Assembly (NCBI GenBank): GCA_964533495.1
Contig: CAZHJU010000030.1
Span: 1 to 33,182, forward strand
Reading direction: 5' to 3'
DNA: 33,182 nt
Source of the DNA: Ga0077527 sp964533495
GTDB taxonomy: Bacteria > Pseudomonadota > Gammaproteobacteria > Burkholderiales > SG8-41
Under the pieces are notes generated by a model, which saw only the letters and a list, made by a program, of their open reading frames with translations, was not told where the DNA came from and did no database searches. The first letter of the stretch is position 1. Each line of letters begins with the position of its first letter. The position numbers and the translations under genes are program-made. This document shows, one piece after another, positions 24,099 to 33,182 of the stretch.

Positions 24099-24127
24099 TT
24101 GTCGCGGCCGCCCTGCCCGCGTAGACT
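24099..24127 (+). promoter_or_regulatory. Predicted promoter of the heptose adenylyltransferase gene
   Basis: TTGTCG (24099-24104), a 17-base spacer and TAGACT (24122-24127) form a good sigma70-like pair. Transcription would begin around 24134, one or two bases before the ATG at 24136, so the message may be leaderless or nearly so. No Shine-Dalgarno sequence is visible. A comparable TAGAAT stands just before diaA. Confidence 0.55.
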
Positions 24128-24135
24128 GCGGGCCC

Positions 24136-24630
24136 ATGCACGACACACCCGCATTCGAACAGCGCATCTGCCCCCCCGCCGACGCCGCGGCACGCGCAGC
24201 AAAGCTGCCGCGACCGCTGGTCTTCACCAACGGCGTGTTCGACATCCTGCACCGCGGCCACGTCACCTATCTGGCGCAGGCCCGCGCGCTGGGCGCGAGC
24301 CTGGTCGTCGCGCTGAACAGCGACGCCTCCGCGAAACGTCTCGGCAAGGGCGCCGACCGCCCGGTCAACACGCTGGCCGACCGCGCCGCGGTCATCGCCG
24401 CGCTGGCCTGCGTCGATCTCGTCACCTGGTTCGACACCGACACGCCGCTGGAACTGATCCTCGCGCTGAAGCCGGACGTGCTGGTAAAAGGGGGCGACTG
24501 GGCGCCGGAGGCCATCGTCGGCGCCCGCGAAGTGAAAGGCTGGGGCGGCAGCGTGCATGCCATCGCCTTCACCCACCAGCGTTCGACCACGGCCTTGCTG
24601 GAACGGGTGCGTGCTAGCACCCCAAGTTGA
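24136..24630 (+). CDS. rfaE2: D-glycero-beta-D-manno-heptose 1-phosphate adenylyltransferase
   Basis: This is the nucleotidyltransferase step of ADP-heptose synthesis for the LPS inner core, equal to the C-terminal domain of E. coli HldE. The 164-residue product has TNGVFDILHRGHVTYL, which carries the HxGH nucleotide motif, then NSDASAKRLGKGADRPV, DVLVKGGDW, and the C-terminal HQRSTTALLERVR in place of the usual ISTT. The kinase half is not in the window, so the organism has the split, single-domain form. It ends convergent with the SPOR-domain gene, about 70 bases apart. Confidence 0.94.
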   Translation: MHDTPAFEQRICPPADAAARAAKLPRPLVFTNGVFDILHRGHVTYLAQARALGASLVVALNSDASAKRLGKGADRPVNTLADRAAVIAALACVDLVTWFDTDTPLELILALKPDVLVKGGDWAPEAIVGAREVKGWGGSVHAIAFTHQRSTTALLERVRASTPS

Positions 24631-24659
24631 GCGAGCGCCCACCAACTTCTAGAAACTCA

Positions 24660-24708
24660 CCCCCCAGTAGTTTATAAGTACTTGTTTTTATTGGTATTTT
24701 ATGATTTT
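24660..24708 (-). repeat. AT-rich interspersed repeat, copy D
   Basis: On the minus strand the element reads CAATAAAAACAAG, TACTTATAAAC, then TACTGGGGGG. It overlaps the stop codon of the SPOR-domain gene (24701-24699) and fills the gap between two convergent genes. Over the 23-base core it differs from copy B at only two positions, and it shares the trailing CTGGGGG. It lies on the opposite strand from B and C. Confidence 0.6.
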
Positions 24709-25361
24709 GCCGGAATGGGGCAGGAAGCCGCCCTGATCTCCGTCGCCGGAAAATCACGCTGCAATTCCGTCAGGCGCGCCACCGTGGACGCATCGGGTTC
24801 GCGCAGGTAGAAGGTCACCTGCTTCAGCAGTTTCTCCCGCCGCACGACGACCGCCGAACGCACGCCGCGCTGGCGCAGGCGCTCGAGTTCGGCCCTTGCC
24901 GCCTCCTCGTTCTTGAACAGGCCCAGCGACACCGCGTTGCGCCAGGGCCCGGCATCCTGCACCACGAAAAACTCCTCGACGCCCAGCGCCTTCAGTTCGC
25001 CGATCTTGCGGTCCACTTCGGGACGGGTTTTCAGCGGCGGCATGTGCACCCAGTAACCGTCCACGTCCGCAACACGCCGCTGCAGCACATCCGCCGGCAG
25101 GGCCAGCGCGGCAATCGCGGCATCGGCCCGCGCCACCTCGGCGCCGCCAAACACCCCCCATTCGACGCAGGCCGCGGGCACGGTTTCTCCGGCGTTCCCC
25201 GGCACCGGAGAAACCGTACCCGCGGCCACCGTGCCGATCCGTTCGGGGCTGATCTGCAGCAAGGCGATCTGCGCCGCCGCCTCGTCGTTTGCGCCGGTCA
25301 GGTGGTGATAGGCAAAAAAACCGAGGTTCGCGAGCAACAGCAGAAGGAGCAGGGTTCTCAT
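24699..25361 (-). CDS. SPOR-domain membrane protein
   Basis: The 220-residue product has an N-terminal membrane anchor (RTLLLLLLLANLGFFAYHHL), a short linker and a SPOR-type region. The SPOR pattern is visible from ACVEWGVFGGAEVARADAAI to WRNAVSLGLFKNEEAARAELERL, with the strand DGYWVHMPPLKTRPEVDRKI between them. SPOR domains bind denuded glycan strands and often localise proteins to the division septum, so a link to cell wall work is plausible but not shown. The ATG at 25361 lies eight bases after the coaX stop. The gene ends a birA, coaX, SPOR run. Confidence 0.85.
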   Translation of the reverse strand: MRTLLLLLLLANLGFFAYHHLTGANDEAAAQIALLQISPERIGTVAAGTVSPVPGNAGETVPAACVEWGVFGGAEVARADAAIAALALPADVLQRRVADVDGYWVHMPPLKTRPEVDRKIGELKALGVEEFFVVQDAGPWRNAVSLGLFKNEEAARAELERLRQRGVRSAVVVRREKLLKQVTFYLREPDASTVARLTELQRDFPATEIRAASCPIPAKS

Positions 25362-25369
25362 GTACGGCT

Positions 25370-26104
25370 TCAGGTCCCGGACTGCGTCGCGATGTGCAGC
25401 AGTCCCTCGAGCACCAGATTATCCACAACCGTGACCTGCGCGTTAAGCCGTTTCTCCACCAGCGGCGCATCGCCGCCGGACAGGATCACCGGCGGCGGCG
25501 CGCCGGTGATTTCCTCCAGATAACGCGCCATGCGCTCGACCGCGCCGGCCAGGGCGTTGACCGCGCCGCTGAACAGCGCATCGCCGGTGTTGTCCGGAAA
25601 ATAGCTGAAGGCGCCGTCGCGCAGCGCCAGGTTCGCGGTGTCGCGGGCCATCGCCTCGCGCATCAGCCGCGCGCCCGGCACGATGCAGCCGCCGAGAAAC
25701 ACGCCGTCGCCGCCCAGCGCATCGACCGTCATCGTCGTGCCGGCGTTGACCACGACGCAGGCCGCGCCGGTCAGCCGCCGCGCGCCGATCAGCGCGGCCC
25801 AGCGGTCGGGCCCCAGCGACGCGGGATCGGCATAACCGCTGCGCACGCCGCACTGCACGGCCGACGCAGCCAGCCACAGCGGCGATCCGGCGGCCGCGGG
25901 CAGCGCGGCCGCCACCGCCGCGCGCACCGCGTCGCCGGCGACGCAGGCAATGGCGACGCGGCCGGGCGCCGGCAATCCGGTGAACTCCGCCGCCAGCGCC
26001 TGCGGCTGCGCGGTGGGCACCCAGCCCTGGCGCAGCCAACCGCCCTCGCTGCCGCAGCCCCACTTGATGCGGGTGTTGCCGACGTCGATGGCCAGCACGT
26101 TCAT
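25370..26104 (-). CDS. coaX: Type III pantothenate kinase CoaX
   Basis: CoaX phosphorylates pantothenate in the first step of coenzyme A synthesis and belongs to the ASKHA fold. The 244-residue product has LAIDVGNTRIKWG (phosphate loop 1), LGPDRWAALIGAR, VVVNAGTTMTVDAL (phosphate loop 2), GGCIVPGARLM, and LSGGDAPLV. The ATG at 26104 overlaps the birA stop as ATGA. The pairing of birA and coaX is common in beta- and gammaproteobacteria and joins two cofactor functions. Confidence 0.96.
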   Translation of the reverse strand: MNVLAIDVGNTRIKWGCGSEGGWLRQGWVPTAQPQALAAEFTGLPAPGRVAIACVAGDAVRAAVAAALPAAAGSPLWLAASAVQCGVRSGYADPASLGPDRWAALIGARRLTGAACVVVNAGTTMTVDALGGDGVFLGGCIVPGARLMREAMARDTANLALRDGAFSYFPDNTGDALFSGAVNALAGAVERMARYLEEITGAPPPVILSGGDAPLVEKRLNAQVTVVDNLVLEGLLHIATQSGT

Positions 26105-27093
26105 GCCGCCGCCCCACGCAGGCTCACTTCGCCGCCCACTTCGCCACTGTGGCAGCGCTGCAGGCCGGCGGCGGTCTCGAGCAGCAGCGCGCCGTCCTCC
26201 GCCACGCCGCGCGCGATGCCGGGACGCGATTCGCCGTCCGGCAGCAGCAGGCTCACCCGGCGATCCTGGCAGGCGTGCAGCTGCTGCCACTCCGCGCGCA
26301 GCGGCGCGAACCCGGAACCGGCAAACTGCTCCAGTACGCCGGCAAGCTCCGCCAGCATCCGCGCCAGCAACGCATTGCGGTCGACCGCCGTCCCGGCCGC
26401 CGACTCGAGATCGGCCATCGGCTGATCGACCGCCGCGGCCACCCGCGGATCGGCGCGCACGTTGACGCCGATGCCGATCACCGCGGCGCTGGGCCCCAGC
26501 ACGTCCCCCTGCATCTCGATCAGGATGCCGGCGAGCTTGCCCGCGGGCAGCAGCACGTCGTTGGGCCATTTCAGCGCGACGCCGGAGGCGCCGGACGCGC
26601 GCAGCGCCCGCGCCAGCGCCACGCCCACGGCAAGGCTCAGGCCGGCGAGCTCGCGCGCGCCCTGCGCGAAACGCCACAACACGGAAAAAGTCAGCGTGCT
26701 GCCGACCGCGGACTGCCAGGCCCGGCCGCGGCGGCCGCGCCCCGCGGTCTGCGCCTCGGCCGCCAGCACCAGCCCCGACGGCGCGCCTTCGGCCGCGCGC
26801 AGCATCAGCCGGGTGTTGGTCGAATCGACGCGGTCCAGCACCTCGAGCGCGAATTTCCCGGATGCCGGCCCCAGCAGGCCCGCCACCGCGGCGGCATCGA
26901 GCAGCGACAGCGCGCGCGACAGGCGATAGCCGCGGCCGCGCACCTTCTCGATGTCGAAACCCGCCGCGGCGATGTCGCGGATGCCGTACCACACCGCGCT
27001 GCGGGTCACGCCGAGCGTTCCCGCGATCGCCTCGCCGGAATGGAAGGCGCCGTCGGCCAGCGCGCGCAGGGTCCGGAAAGCCATCGTGTTCAT
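26101..27093 (-). CDS. birA: Biotin--[acetyl-CoA-carboxylase] ligase / repressor BirA
   Basis: BirA attaches biotin to the carboxyl carrier protein and, when it has the N-terminal helix-turn-helix, can also repress biotin genes. The roughly 330-residue product has both parts: a winged helix (FHSGEAIAGTLGVTRSAVWYGI), the biotin-binding loop AGRGRRGRAWQS, LKWPNDVLL, and GKLAGILIEMQGD. The ATG at 27093 is preferred. A further in-frame ATG at 27105 lies inside TATGCT, which may be the -10 element, and MAFRTL at 27084 is a third option. Confidence 0.95.
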   Translation of the reverse strand: MNTMAFRTLRALADGAFHSGEAIAGTLGVTRSAVWYGIRDIAAAGFDIEKVRGRGYRLSRALSLLDAAAVAGLLGPASGKFALEVLDRVDSTNTRLMLRAAEGAPSGLVLAAEAQTAGRGRRGRAWQSAVGSTLTFSVLWRFAQGARELAGLSLAVGVALARALRASGASGVALKWPNDVLLPAGKLAGILIEMQGDVLGPSAAVIGIGVNVRADPRVAAAVDQPMADLESAAGTAVDRNALLARMLAELAGVLEQFAGSGFAPLRAEWQQLHACQDRRVSLLLPDGESRPGIARGVAEDGALLLETAAGLQRCHSGEVGGEVSLRGAAA

Positions 27094-27211
27094 GGGGCCA
27101 AGCATAGCCGATCGATCACCGCTCCGGGCGGCGGCCTCCGCCGGCAGTGGCAACGACGGCCGGATATCGCTACGCTTCGCGTCCGTTCACCCGATTCCCG
27201 CAATCACGCAC

Positions 27212-27917
27212 ATGACCCGGAAAACACAGATCATCGCCATCGGCGGCGCGGCGCTGCCGCAGGAACCCGGCAACCTGCCGCTGATCGACTACTTCCTGAA
27301 GCAGACCGGCCGGCGCAAGCCGAAGGTCTGCTTCATCGGCACCGCCCACGGCGACGCGGAAGCCGGACGGCTGCGCTTCTACGCCGGCATGAGCCGGTTT
27401 TCCTGCACGCCCGTTCACCTGCCGCTGTTCGCGCGCACGCCGCGCGACCTCGAATCCTTCGTGCTCGAACAGGATGCGATCTTCGTCGGCGGCGGCAACA
27501 CCCGCAGCATGCTCGCGGTGTGGCGCGACTGGGGACTGGACATCCATCTGCGCCGCGCATGGGAACGCGGCATTCGGCGGCTGGAGCGCGGGCTCGATCT
27601 GCTGGTTCGAGCAGGGCATCACCGATTCCGTCGCCGGACCGCTGACCGTGCTGCCCGGCCTCGGCTTCCTTGCCGGCAGCAACTGCCCGCACTACGACAG
27701 CGAGCCGCAGCGCCGTCCGACCTTCCGCCGCCTGGTCGCGCAGGGCCGGATCGGCGACGGTTACGCCGCGGACGACGGCGTCGCGCTGCACTTCATCGAC
27801 GGCCGCCTCGCGCATACGGTCTCCGGCCGGCGGCGGGCGCGCGGCTGGCGGCTGGTCCGCGCCGGCCGGCGCGCCATCGAACGCGCCCTGCCGACCCGCT
27901 ACCTGGGCGCGGGCTGA
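27212..27917 (+). pseudogene. Peptidase S51 family protein (PepE/cyanophycinase-like), frameshifted
   Basis: The first part, from MTRKTQIIAIGGAALP through GQ-like segments IDYFLKQTGRRKPKVCFIG and FVGGGNTRSMLAVWRDWG, is in one frame to about 27570. The second part, from GGWSAGSICWFEQGITDSV through NCPHYDSE, GYAADDGVALHF and LPTRYLG, continues in the next frame to 27917. The break lies at ATT-C-GGCGGC near 27571-27577, so one base was gained or, more probably, two were lost. The nucleophile serine (GWSAGS) is after the break, so the protein would be inactive. Both halves are otherwise well conserved, so a recent mutation or a sequencing error is likely. Confidence 0.85.
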
Positions 27918-27995
27918 GGTCCGGCGCCGCAGGCGCGGGTTAAAATTGCACCTTGCCCTCCTTTATCCTCTTACCCCACACATTCCTCTTCCAGC

Positions 27996-29764
<1,769 letters not shown>

Positions 29765-29768
<4 letters not shown>

Positions 29769-31660
29769 TCCCGCGGCGGCCAGCGCCGGATTGCCGGCGG
29801 CAGTACATCGGCGCGGCCGCCGCGCTGCTGCTCTGGAGCATCGCGACGCCGGCACGGGCGGAGCCGCTCAGTCTGGACGGCGCCACCGGCAGCAGCCCGG
29901 CGGCGCAGATCGCGCAGGCGCTCGAGGATCCGGAACACGCGCTGCAGGTCGAGGATGCCGCCAGGGCCCATGCCGCGGGCCGCTTCCGCCAGGCGCTCGG
30001 AGACGGCGGGCACGGCGACATCAATTTCGGCTACTCGCGGTCAGCGTGGTGGCTCGCGCTGCCGCTGCAGGTCGGGAAGGACGCGCCCGCGCGCTGGCTG
30101 CTCGAAATCGGTTATCCCTCGCTCGACCGGGTGGAAGTCCATGTCCCGCGCGCCGGCGGCGGCTTCAGCCGCGTGGTCGCGGGCGACCTGCAGCCCTTCT
30201 CCGCGCGCCCTTATCCCCACCGCAACCTGGTGTTCCCGGTCATGCTGCAGCCCGGGCAGGCGCAGACGGTCTACCTGCGCGTGGTCTCCGCCGGCAACCT
30301 GACGATCCCCCTGACGCTGTGGCAGCCGGAGGCGCTGGCCCGCCACGACCAGACGGCGTACACGGTGCTCAGCCTGTACTACGGCATGCTGCTCGCGCTC
30401 GGGCTCTACAACCTGCTGCTGTTCATGACCACCCGCGACGTCAACTTCCTCGCCTACGTGGCGTTCACCGCGGCGATGGCGGTGGGCCAGGCCTCGATGA
30501 ACGGCTTCGGCAACCAGTTCATCTGGCCGGACTGGCCGGCCTGGGGCAACGTCGCGCTGCCCTCCGGCATGGCCGCCACCGGATTCTTCGGCGCGCTGTT
30601 CACCCGCCTGTTCCTCGAAACCCGCAAGGGCTCGAAGCTGCTCGACCGCGCCATCCTCGGCTGCGCGGTGCTGTTCGCGCTGGCCGCGCTGGGGCCGCTG
30701 CTGCTGCCGTACCAGGCGGTGGCCATCCTCGTCTCCCTGCTCGGCATCGCGTTCTCGCTGATCGCCGTCGCCGGCGGCGTGCACTGCCTGCGGCACGGCC
30801 ATCCCGGCGCGCGCTATTTCCTGCTGGCCTGGTCGCTGCTGCTGGCGGGCGTCGCCGTGCTCGCCATGCGCAACCTCGGCTGGCTGCCGACCAACGGGTT
30901 CACGCTCAACGCCATGCAGATCGGCTCGGCGCTGGAAGTGCTGCTGCTGTCCTTCGCGCTGGCCGACCGCATCAACGTGATGCGCAGGGAAAAGGACCGC
31001 GCCAACGAAGCGGCGCTGGCGGCAAAACAGGAAATGGTCGAAGCGCTGCGCGGCTCCGAGCAGCGCCTCGAGGAGCGCGTCGCCGAGCGCACCCGCAGCC
31101 TGGAAACGCTGAACCAGCGGCTGCGCGACAAGGAACGCGAACTCGAGCACCTGGTGCGGCACGATCCGCTGACCGGGCTCGCCAACCGCCTGTTCCTCAA
31201 CGACCGCATCGAGCACGCCATCACCCGCGCGCGGCGCGCCAGAAGCAGCGTCACGCTGCTGGTCATCGACCTCGACGGATTCAAGCAGGTCAACGACCTG
31301 CACGGCCACGCCGCGGGCGACGAGCTGCTGGTGCAGATCGCCGACCGGCTGCGCGAATGCGTGCGCGAGACGGACACCGTGGCGCGGCTGGGCGGCGACG
31401 AATTCGTGGTCATGCTGGAAAACATGCGCCCGGCCGAGGACACCTCCGGCATCGTCGAGAAACTCGTCGCCCGCATCCGCCAGCCGGTGACGCTGGCCGG
31501 CGGCAGCGTGGAAGTCAGCGCCAGCATCGGCATTGCCTGCTGCCCGCTGCATGCCGACAATGCCGGAAAACTGCTGGAGCTGGCCGACGCGGCGATGTAT
31601 GCCGCCAAGGCCGGCGGACGCAACCGCTGGACCATGACGCCGGAAAACCCGGCGGCATGA
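29765..31660 (+). CDS. Membrane diguanylate cyclase with 7TMR-DISM sensor and GGDEF domain
   Basis: The protein probably makes cyclic di-GMP in response to an extracytoplasmic signal. The 631 residues comprise a signal peptide (cleavage after ATPARA, about residue 32), a periplasmic 7TMR-DISM extracellular domain (about 45-185), seven membrane helices (about 198-408), a charged coiled coil (about 412-462), and a GGDEF domain from DPLTGLANR. The catalytic motif is intact as GGDEF (543-547). An RETD inhibitory site (534-537) lies five residues before it, so product feedback is expected. The ATG overlaps the glnS stop. The ligand of the sensor is unknown. Confidence 0.93.
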
Positions 31661-31727
31661 CGCAGCACATCGACCCGCGCATGATCGACCCGTACACAAT
31701 CCCAACCCGCACACAAGGATCCCCGTC

Positions 31728-32486
31728 ATGACCACAACACGCAAAGTCGCAGTCATCACCGGCGCCGGCAGCGGCATCGGCAAGGCCACCGCGCACGCCT
31801 TCCTGAAGGACGGCTGGCAGGTGACCTTCGTCGGCCGCCGTCAGGACGCGCTGGACGCCGCGCTGGCCGAAGCCGGCGCCGATGCCCCGCGCGGACTGGC
31901 CGTGTCCGCCGACGTCGGCGATCCTGCCGCCGTCGCCGCGGTGTTCGAGAAAACGCTGGCGCGCTTCGGCCGCGTCGACGCGCTGTTCAACAACGCCGGC
32001 CAGAACGCGCCCGGCGTGCCCTTCGAGGATCTGCCCTGGGAAAAATGGAAGTCGGTGGTCGACACCAACCTCAACGGCGCCTTCCTCTGCGCGCAGGCCG
32101 CGTTCAGGATCATGAAAAGCCAGACCCCGCAGGGCGGCCGCATCATCAACAACGGCTCGATCTCGGCGCACGCGCCACGGCCGGACTCGGCGCCCTACAC
32201 CGCCTCCAAGCACGGCATCTCGGGGCTGACCCGCACGATCTCGCTCGACGGCCGCAAGTACGGCATCGCCTGCTGCCAGGTCGACGTCGGCAACGCGATG
32301 ACGGGCCTCGCCTCGCGCATGGCCAAGGGCGTCAAGCAGGCCGACGGCACGGTCAAGGCCGAACCGATGATCGACGTCACCGACGTGGCGAAATCGGTGC
32401 TGTTCATGGCCAACCAGCCGCTCGACGTGAACATCTACCACCTGATGGTGATGGCCACCAACATGCCCTACGCCGGGCGCGGCTGA
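31728..32486 (+). CDS. Short-chain dehydrogenase/reductase (SDR)
   Basis: This is a classical SDR of 252 residues, an NAD(P)-dependent oxidoreductase. It has the cofactor motif TGAGSGIG, the NNAG strand, the catalytic serine in NNGSISAHAP, and the YTASK catalytic tyrosine and lysine. FVGRRQDAL after beta-strand 2 has arginines that would favour NADP(H). The substrate cannot be read from the sequence. The ATG at 31728 has AAGGAT upstream, and a 67-base gap separates it from the GGDEF gene. Confidence 0.92.
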   Translation: MTTTRKVAVITGAGSGIGKATAHAFLKDGWQVTFVGRRQDALDAALAEAGADAPRGLAVSADVGDPAAVAAVFEKTLARFGRVDALFNNAGQNAPGVPFEDLPWEKWKSVVDTNLNGAFLCAQAAFRIMKSQTPQGGRIINNGSISAHAPRPDSAPYTASKHGISGLTRTISLDGRKYGIACCQVDVGNAMTGLASRMAKGVKQADGTVKAEPMIDVTDVAKSVLFMANQPLDVNIYHLMVMATNMPYAGRG

Positions 32487-32561
32487 CGGCGCCCGCGCCC
32501 CGGGCCGGCGCCCTCATTCGGGCCGCTTCAGGGCACGACAGGCAGAATCCGAACACCGGCA

Positions 32562-32610
32562 ATATAAAAATTCAATAAAATTAAATAGTTATAAATGAAT
32601 AACTAAAATC
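32562..32610 (+). repeat. AT-rich interspersed repeat, copy C
   Basis: The plus strand reads TTCAATAAAATTAAA, TAGTTATAAATG, then AATAACT, with an inverted repeat AGTTAT-AAATGA-ATAACT (32587-32604). Over the 23-base core it matches copy B at 21 positions. It lies between the SDR gene and the lower-GC gene at 32628. Unlike copies B and D, it is not followed by CTGGGGG. Confidence 0.6.
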
Positions 32611-32627
32611 GCCAACCGCCGTTCAGG

Positions 32628-33164
32628 ATGATGGGGAACAGATTGATCCCTATTGTTGGGCTGACTGGACCGATCATGCGCTTCTATTACCCGAGCATCT
32701 TTAGCCTGATTTTCATCGCGGTCTTCTACGCCATTGTTCTGGGCGCGTTCCGGTTCATCTGGGTCAGGATTTACAAGCGCAAGTTCAGCGGACCGGTCGC
32801 GTTGTCAGTGGTGGCGCTGGTGCTGGTATTGCCGTGGCTGGAGGAATTCTGGATTGCGTGGAATTTCGGGCAGCTTTGCCGAAAGGACGCGGGCATCGTG
32901 ATTAACAGAACGGTGGAAGTGGAAGGGTTTTATGGCGATTCAGTCGCGGGATCCTTAGAGCTTGTCAAATCCGGTAGATATCGTTTTATTGAATCACGGT
33001 ACAACAAAGACAAAGGAGTGCGGCGACTCGAATTCGGCGATGCTAATTTTCTGCGGCAAGCAATTGAGCACTATCAACGGGAAAATCCGAGAAAAGATGT
33101 TGCTAAACAAGATTATTTCAGAGTAACCCTAGAGCGTGTTATGGACTTGTACTGTGAGTCGTAA
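32628..33164 (+). CDS. Hypothetical membrane protein
   Basis: I do not recognise this gene with confidence. The 178-residue product has two hydrophobic segments, at about residues 23-42 (PSIFSLIFIAVFYAIVLGAF) and 57-70 (VALSVVALVLVLPW). A basic stretch (IYKRKFSG) lies between them, and a soluble C-terminal part begins with LCRKDAGIVINRTVEVEGFY. The gene, above all its second half, has clearly lower GC content and more A/T-ending codons than the rest of the window, which suggests later acquisition. The start could be 32628, 32631 or 32676 (MRFYYPS). It follows repeat copy C. Confidence 0.7.
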   Translation: MMGNRLIPIVGLTGPIMRFYYPSIFSLIFIAVFYAIVLGAFRFIWVRIYKRKFSGPVALSVVALVLVLPWLEEFWIAWNFGQLCRKDAGIVINRTVEVEGFYGDSVAGSLELVKSGRYRFIESRYNKDKGVRRLEFGDANFLRQAIEHYQRENPRKDVAKQDYFRVTLERVMDLYCES

Positions 33165-33182
33165 TCTGGCACACAGTGGGGA

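Noticed and set aside
32488..32512. GGCGCC...GGCGCC after the SDR gene as a terminator
   Set aside because: The two hexamers are each self-complementary, the inner part pairs poorly, and there is no T run.

Overview
This is a GC-rich chromosomal window from a Gram-negative proteobacterium, most likely a betaproteobacterium (Rhodocyclales, Nitrosomonadales or Burkholderiales grade). The case for this is a complete canonical dcw cluster with meso-DAP-type MurE, a bacterial type A RNase P RNA, GlnRS rather than an indirect Gln-tRNA route, heptose (LPS) genes, a type III pantothenate kinase beside BirA, and an rsmI/lppC/yraN/diaA/dolP neighbourhood like that of E. coli. No species assignment is possible from the sequence alone, and I see no phage, IS element, CRISPR array or tRNA.

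Region 1 (1-16984, minus strand) is the division and cell wall cluster, transcribed right to left: mraZ, rsmH, ftsL, ftsI, murE, murF, mraY, murD, ftsW, murG, murC, murB, ddl, ftsQ, ftsA and ftsZ (cut by the window edge). Most junctions overlap by 1-4 bases, often with GTG or TTG starts. A sigma70-like promoter and three 10-bp-spaced MraZ boxes stand upstream of mraZ. Irregularities are a decayed duplication of the ftsW/murG junction that leaves a 32-codon ORF, an AT-rich repeat read in frame inside murD, and an atypical-codon tract inside rsmH.

Region 2 (17213-20341, minus strand) holds rnpB, with an enlarged P12 arm, preceded by the run rsmI, pyrC and a ChaC-like gamma-glutamylcyclotransferase. 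Region 3 (20333-24630, plus strand) holds an LpoA/LppC-like protein, yraN, a DiaA/GmhA-type SIS protein, a DolP-like BON lipoprotein, a ferritin-fold di-iron protein of unknown role and the heptose-1-phosphate adenylyltransferase.

Region 4 (24699-27093, minus strand) is a birA, coaX and SPOR-domain gene set. Region 5 (27212-33164, plus strand) holds a frameshifted S51-family peptidase, glnS overlapping a membrane GGDEF protein, a short-chain dehydrogenase and a lower-GC membrane protein of unknown function. A short AT-rich repeat (core CAATAAAATCAA followed by TACTTATAAA) recurs at least four times across the window and is the most unexplained pattern seen.
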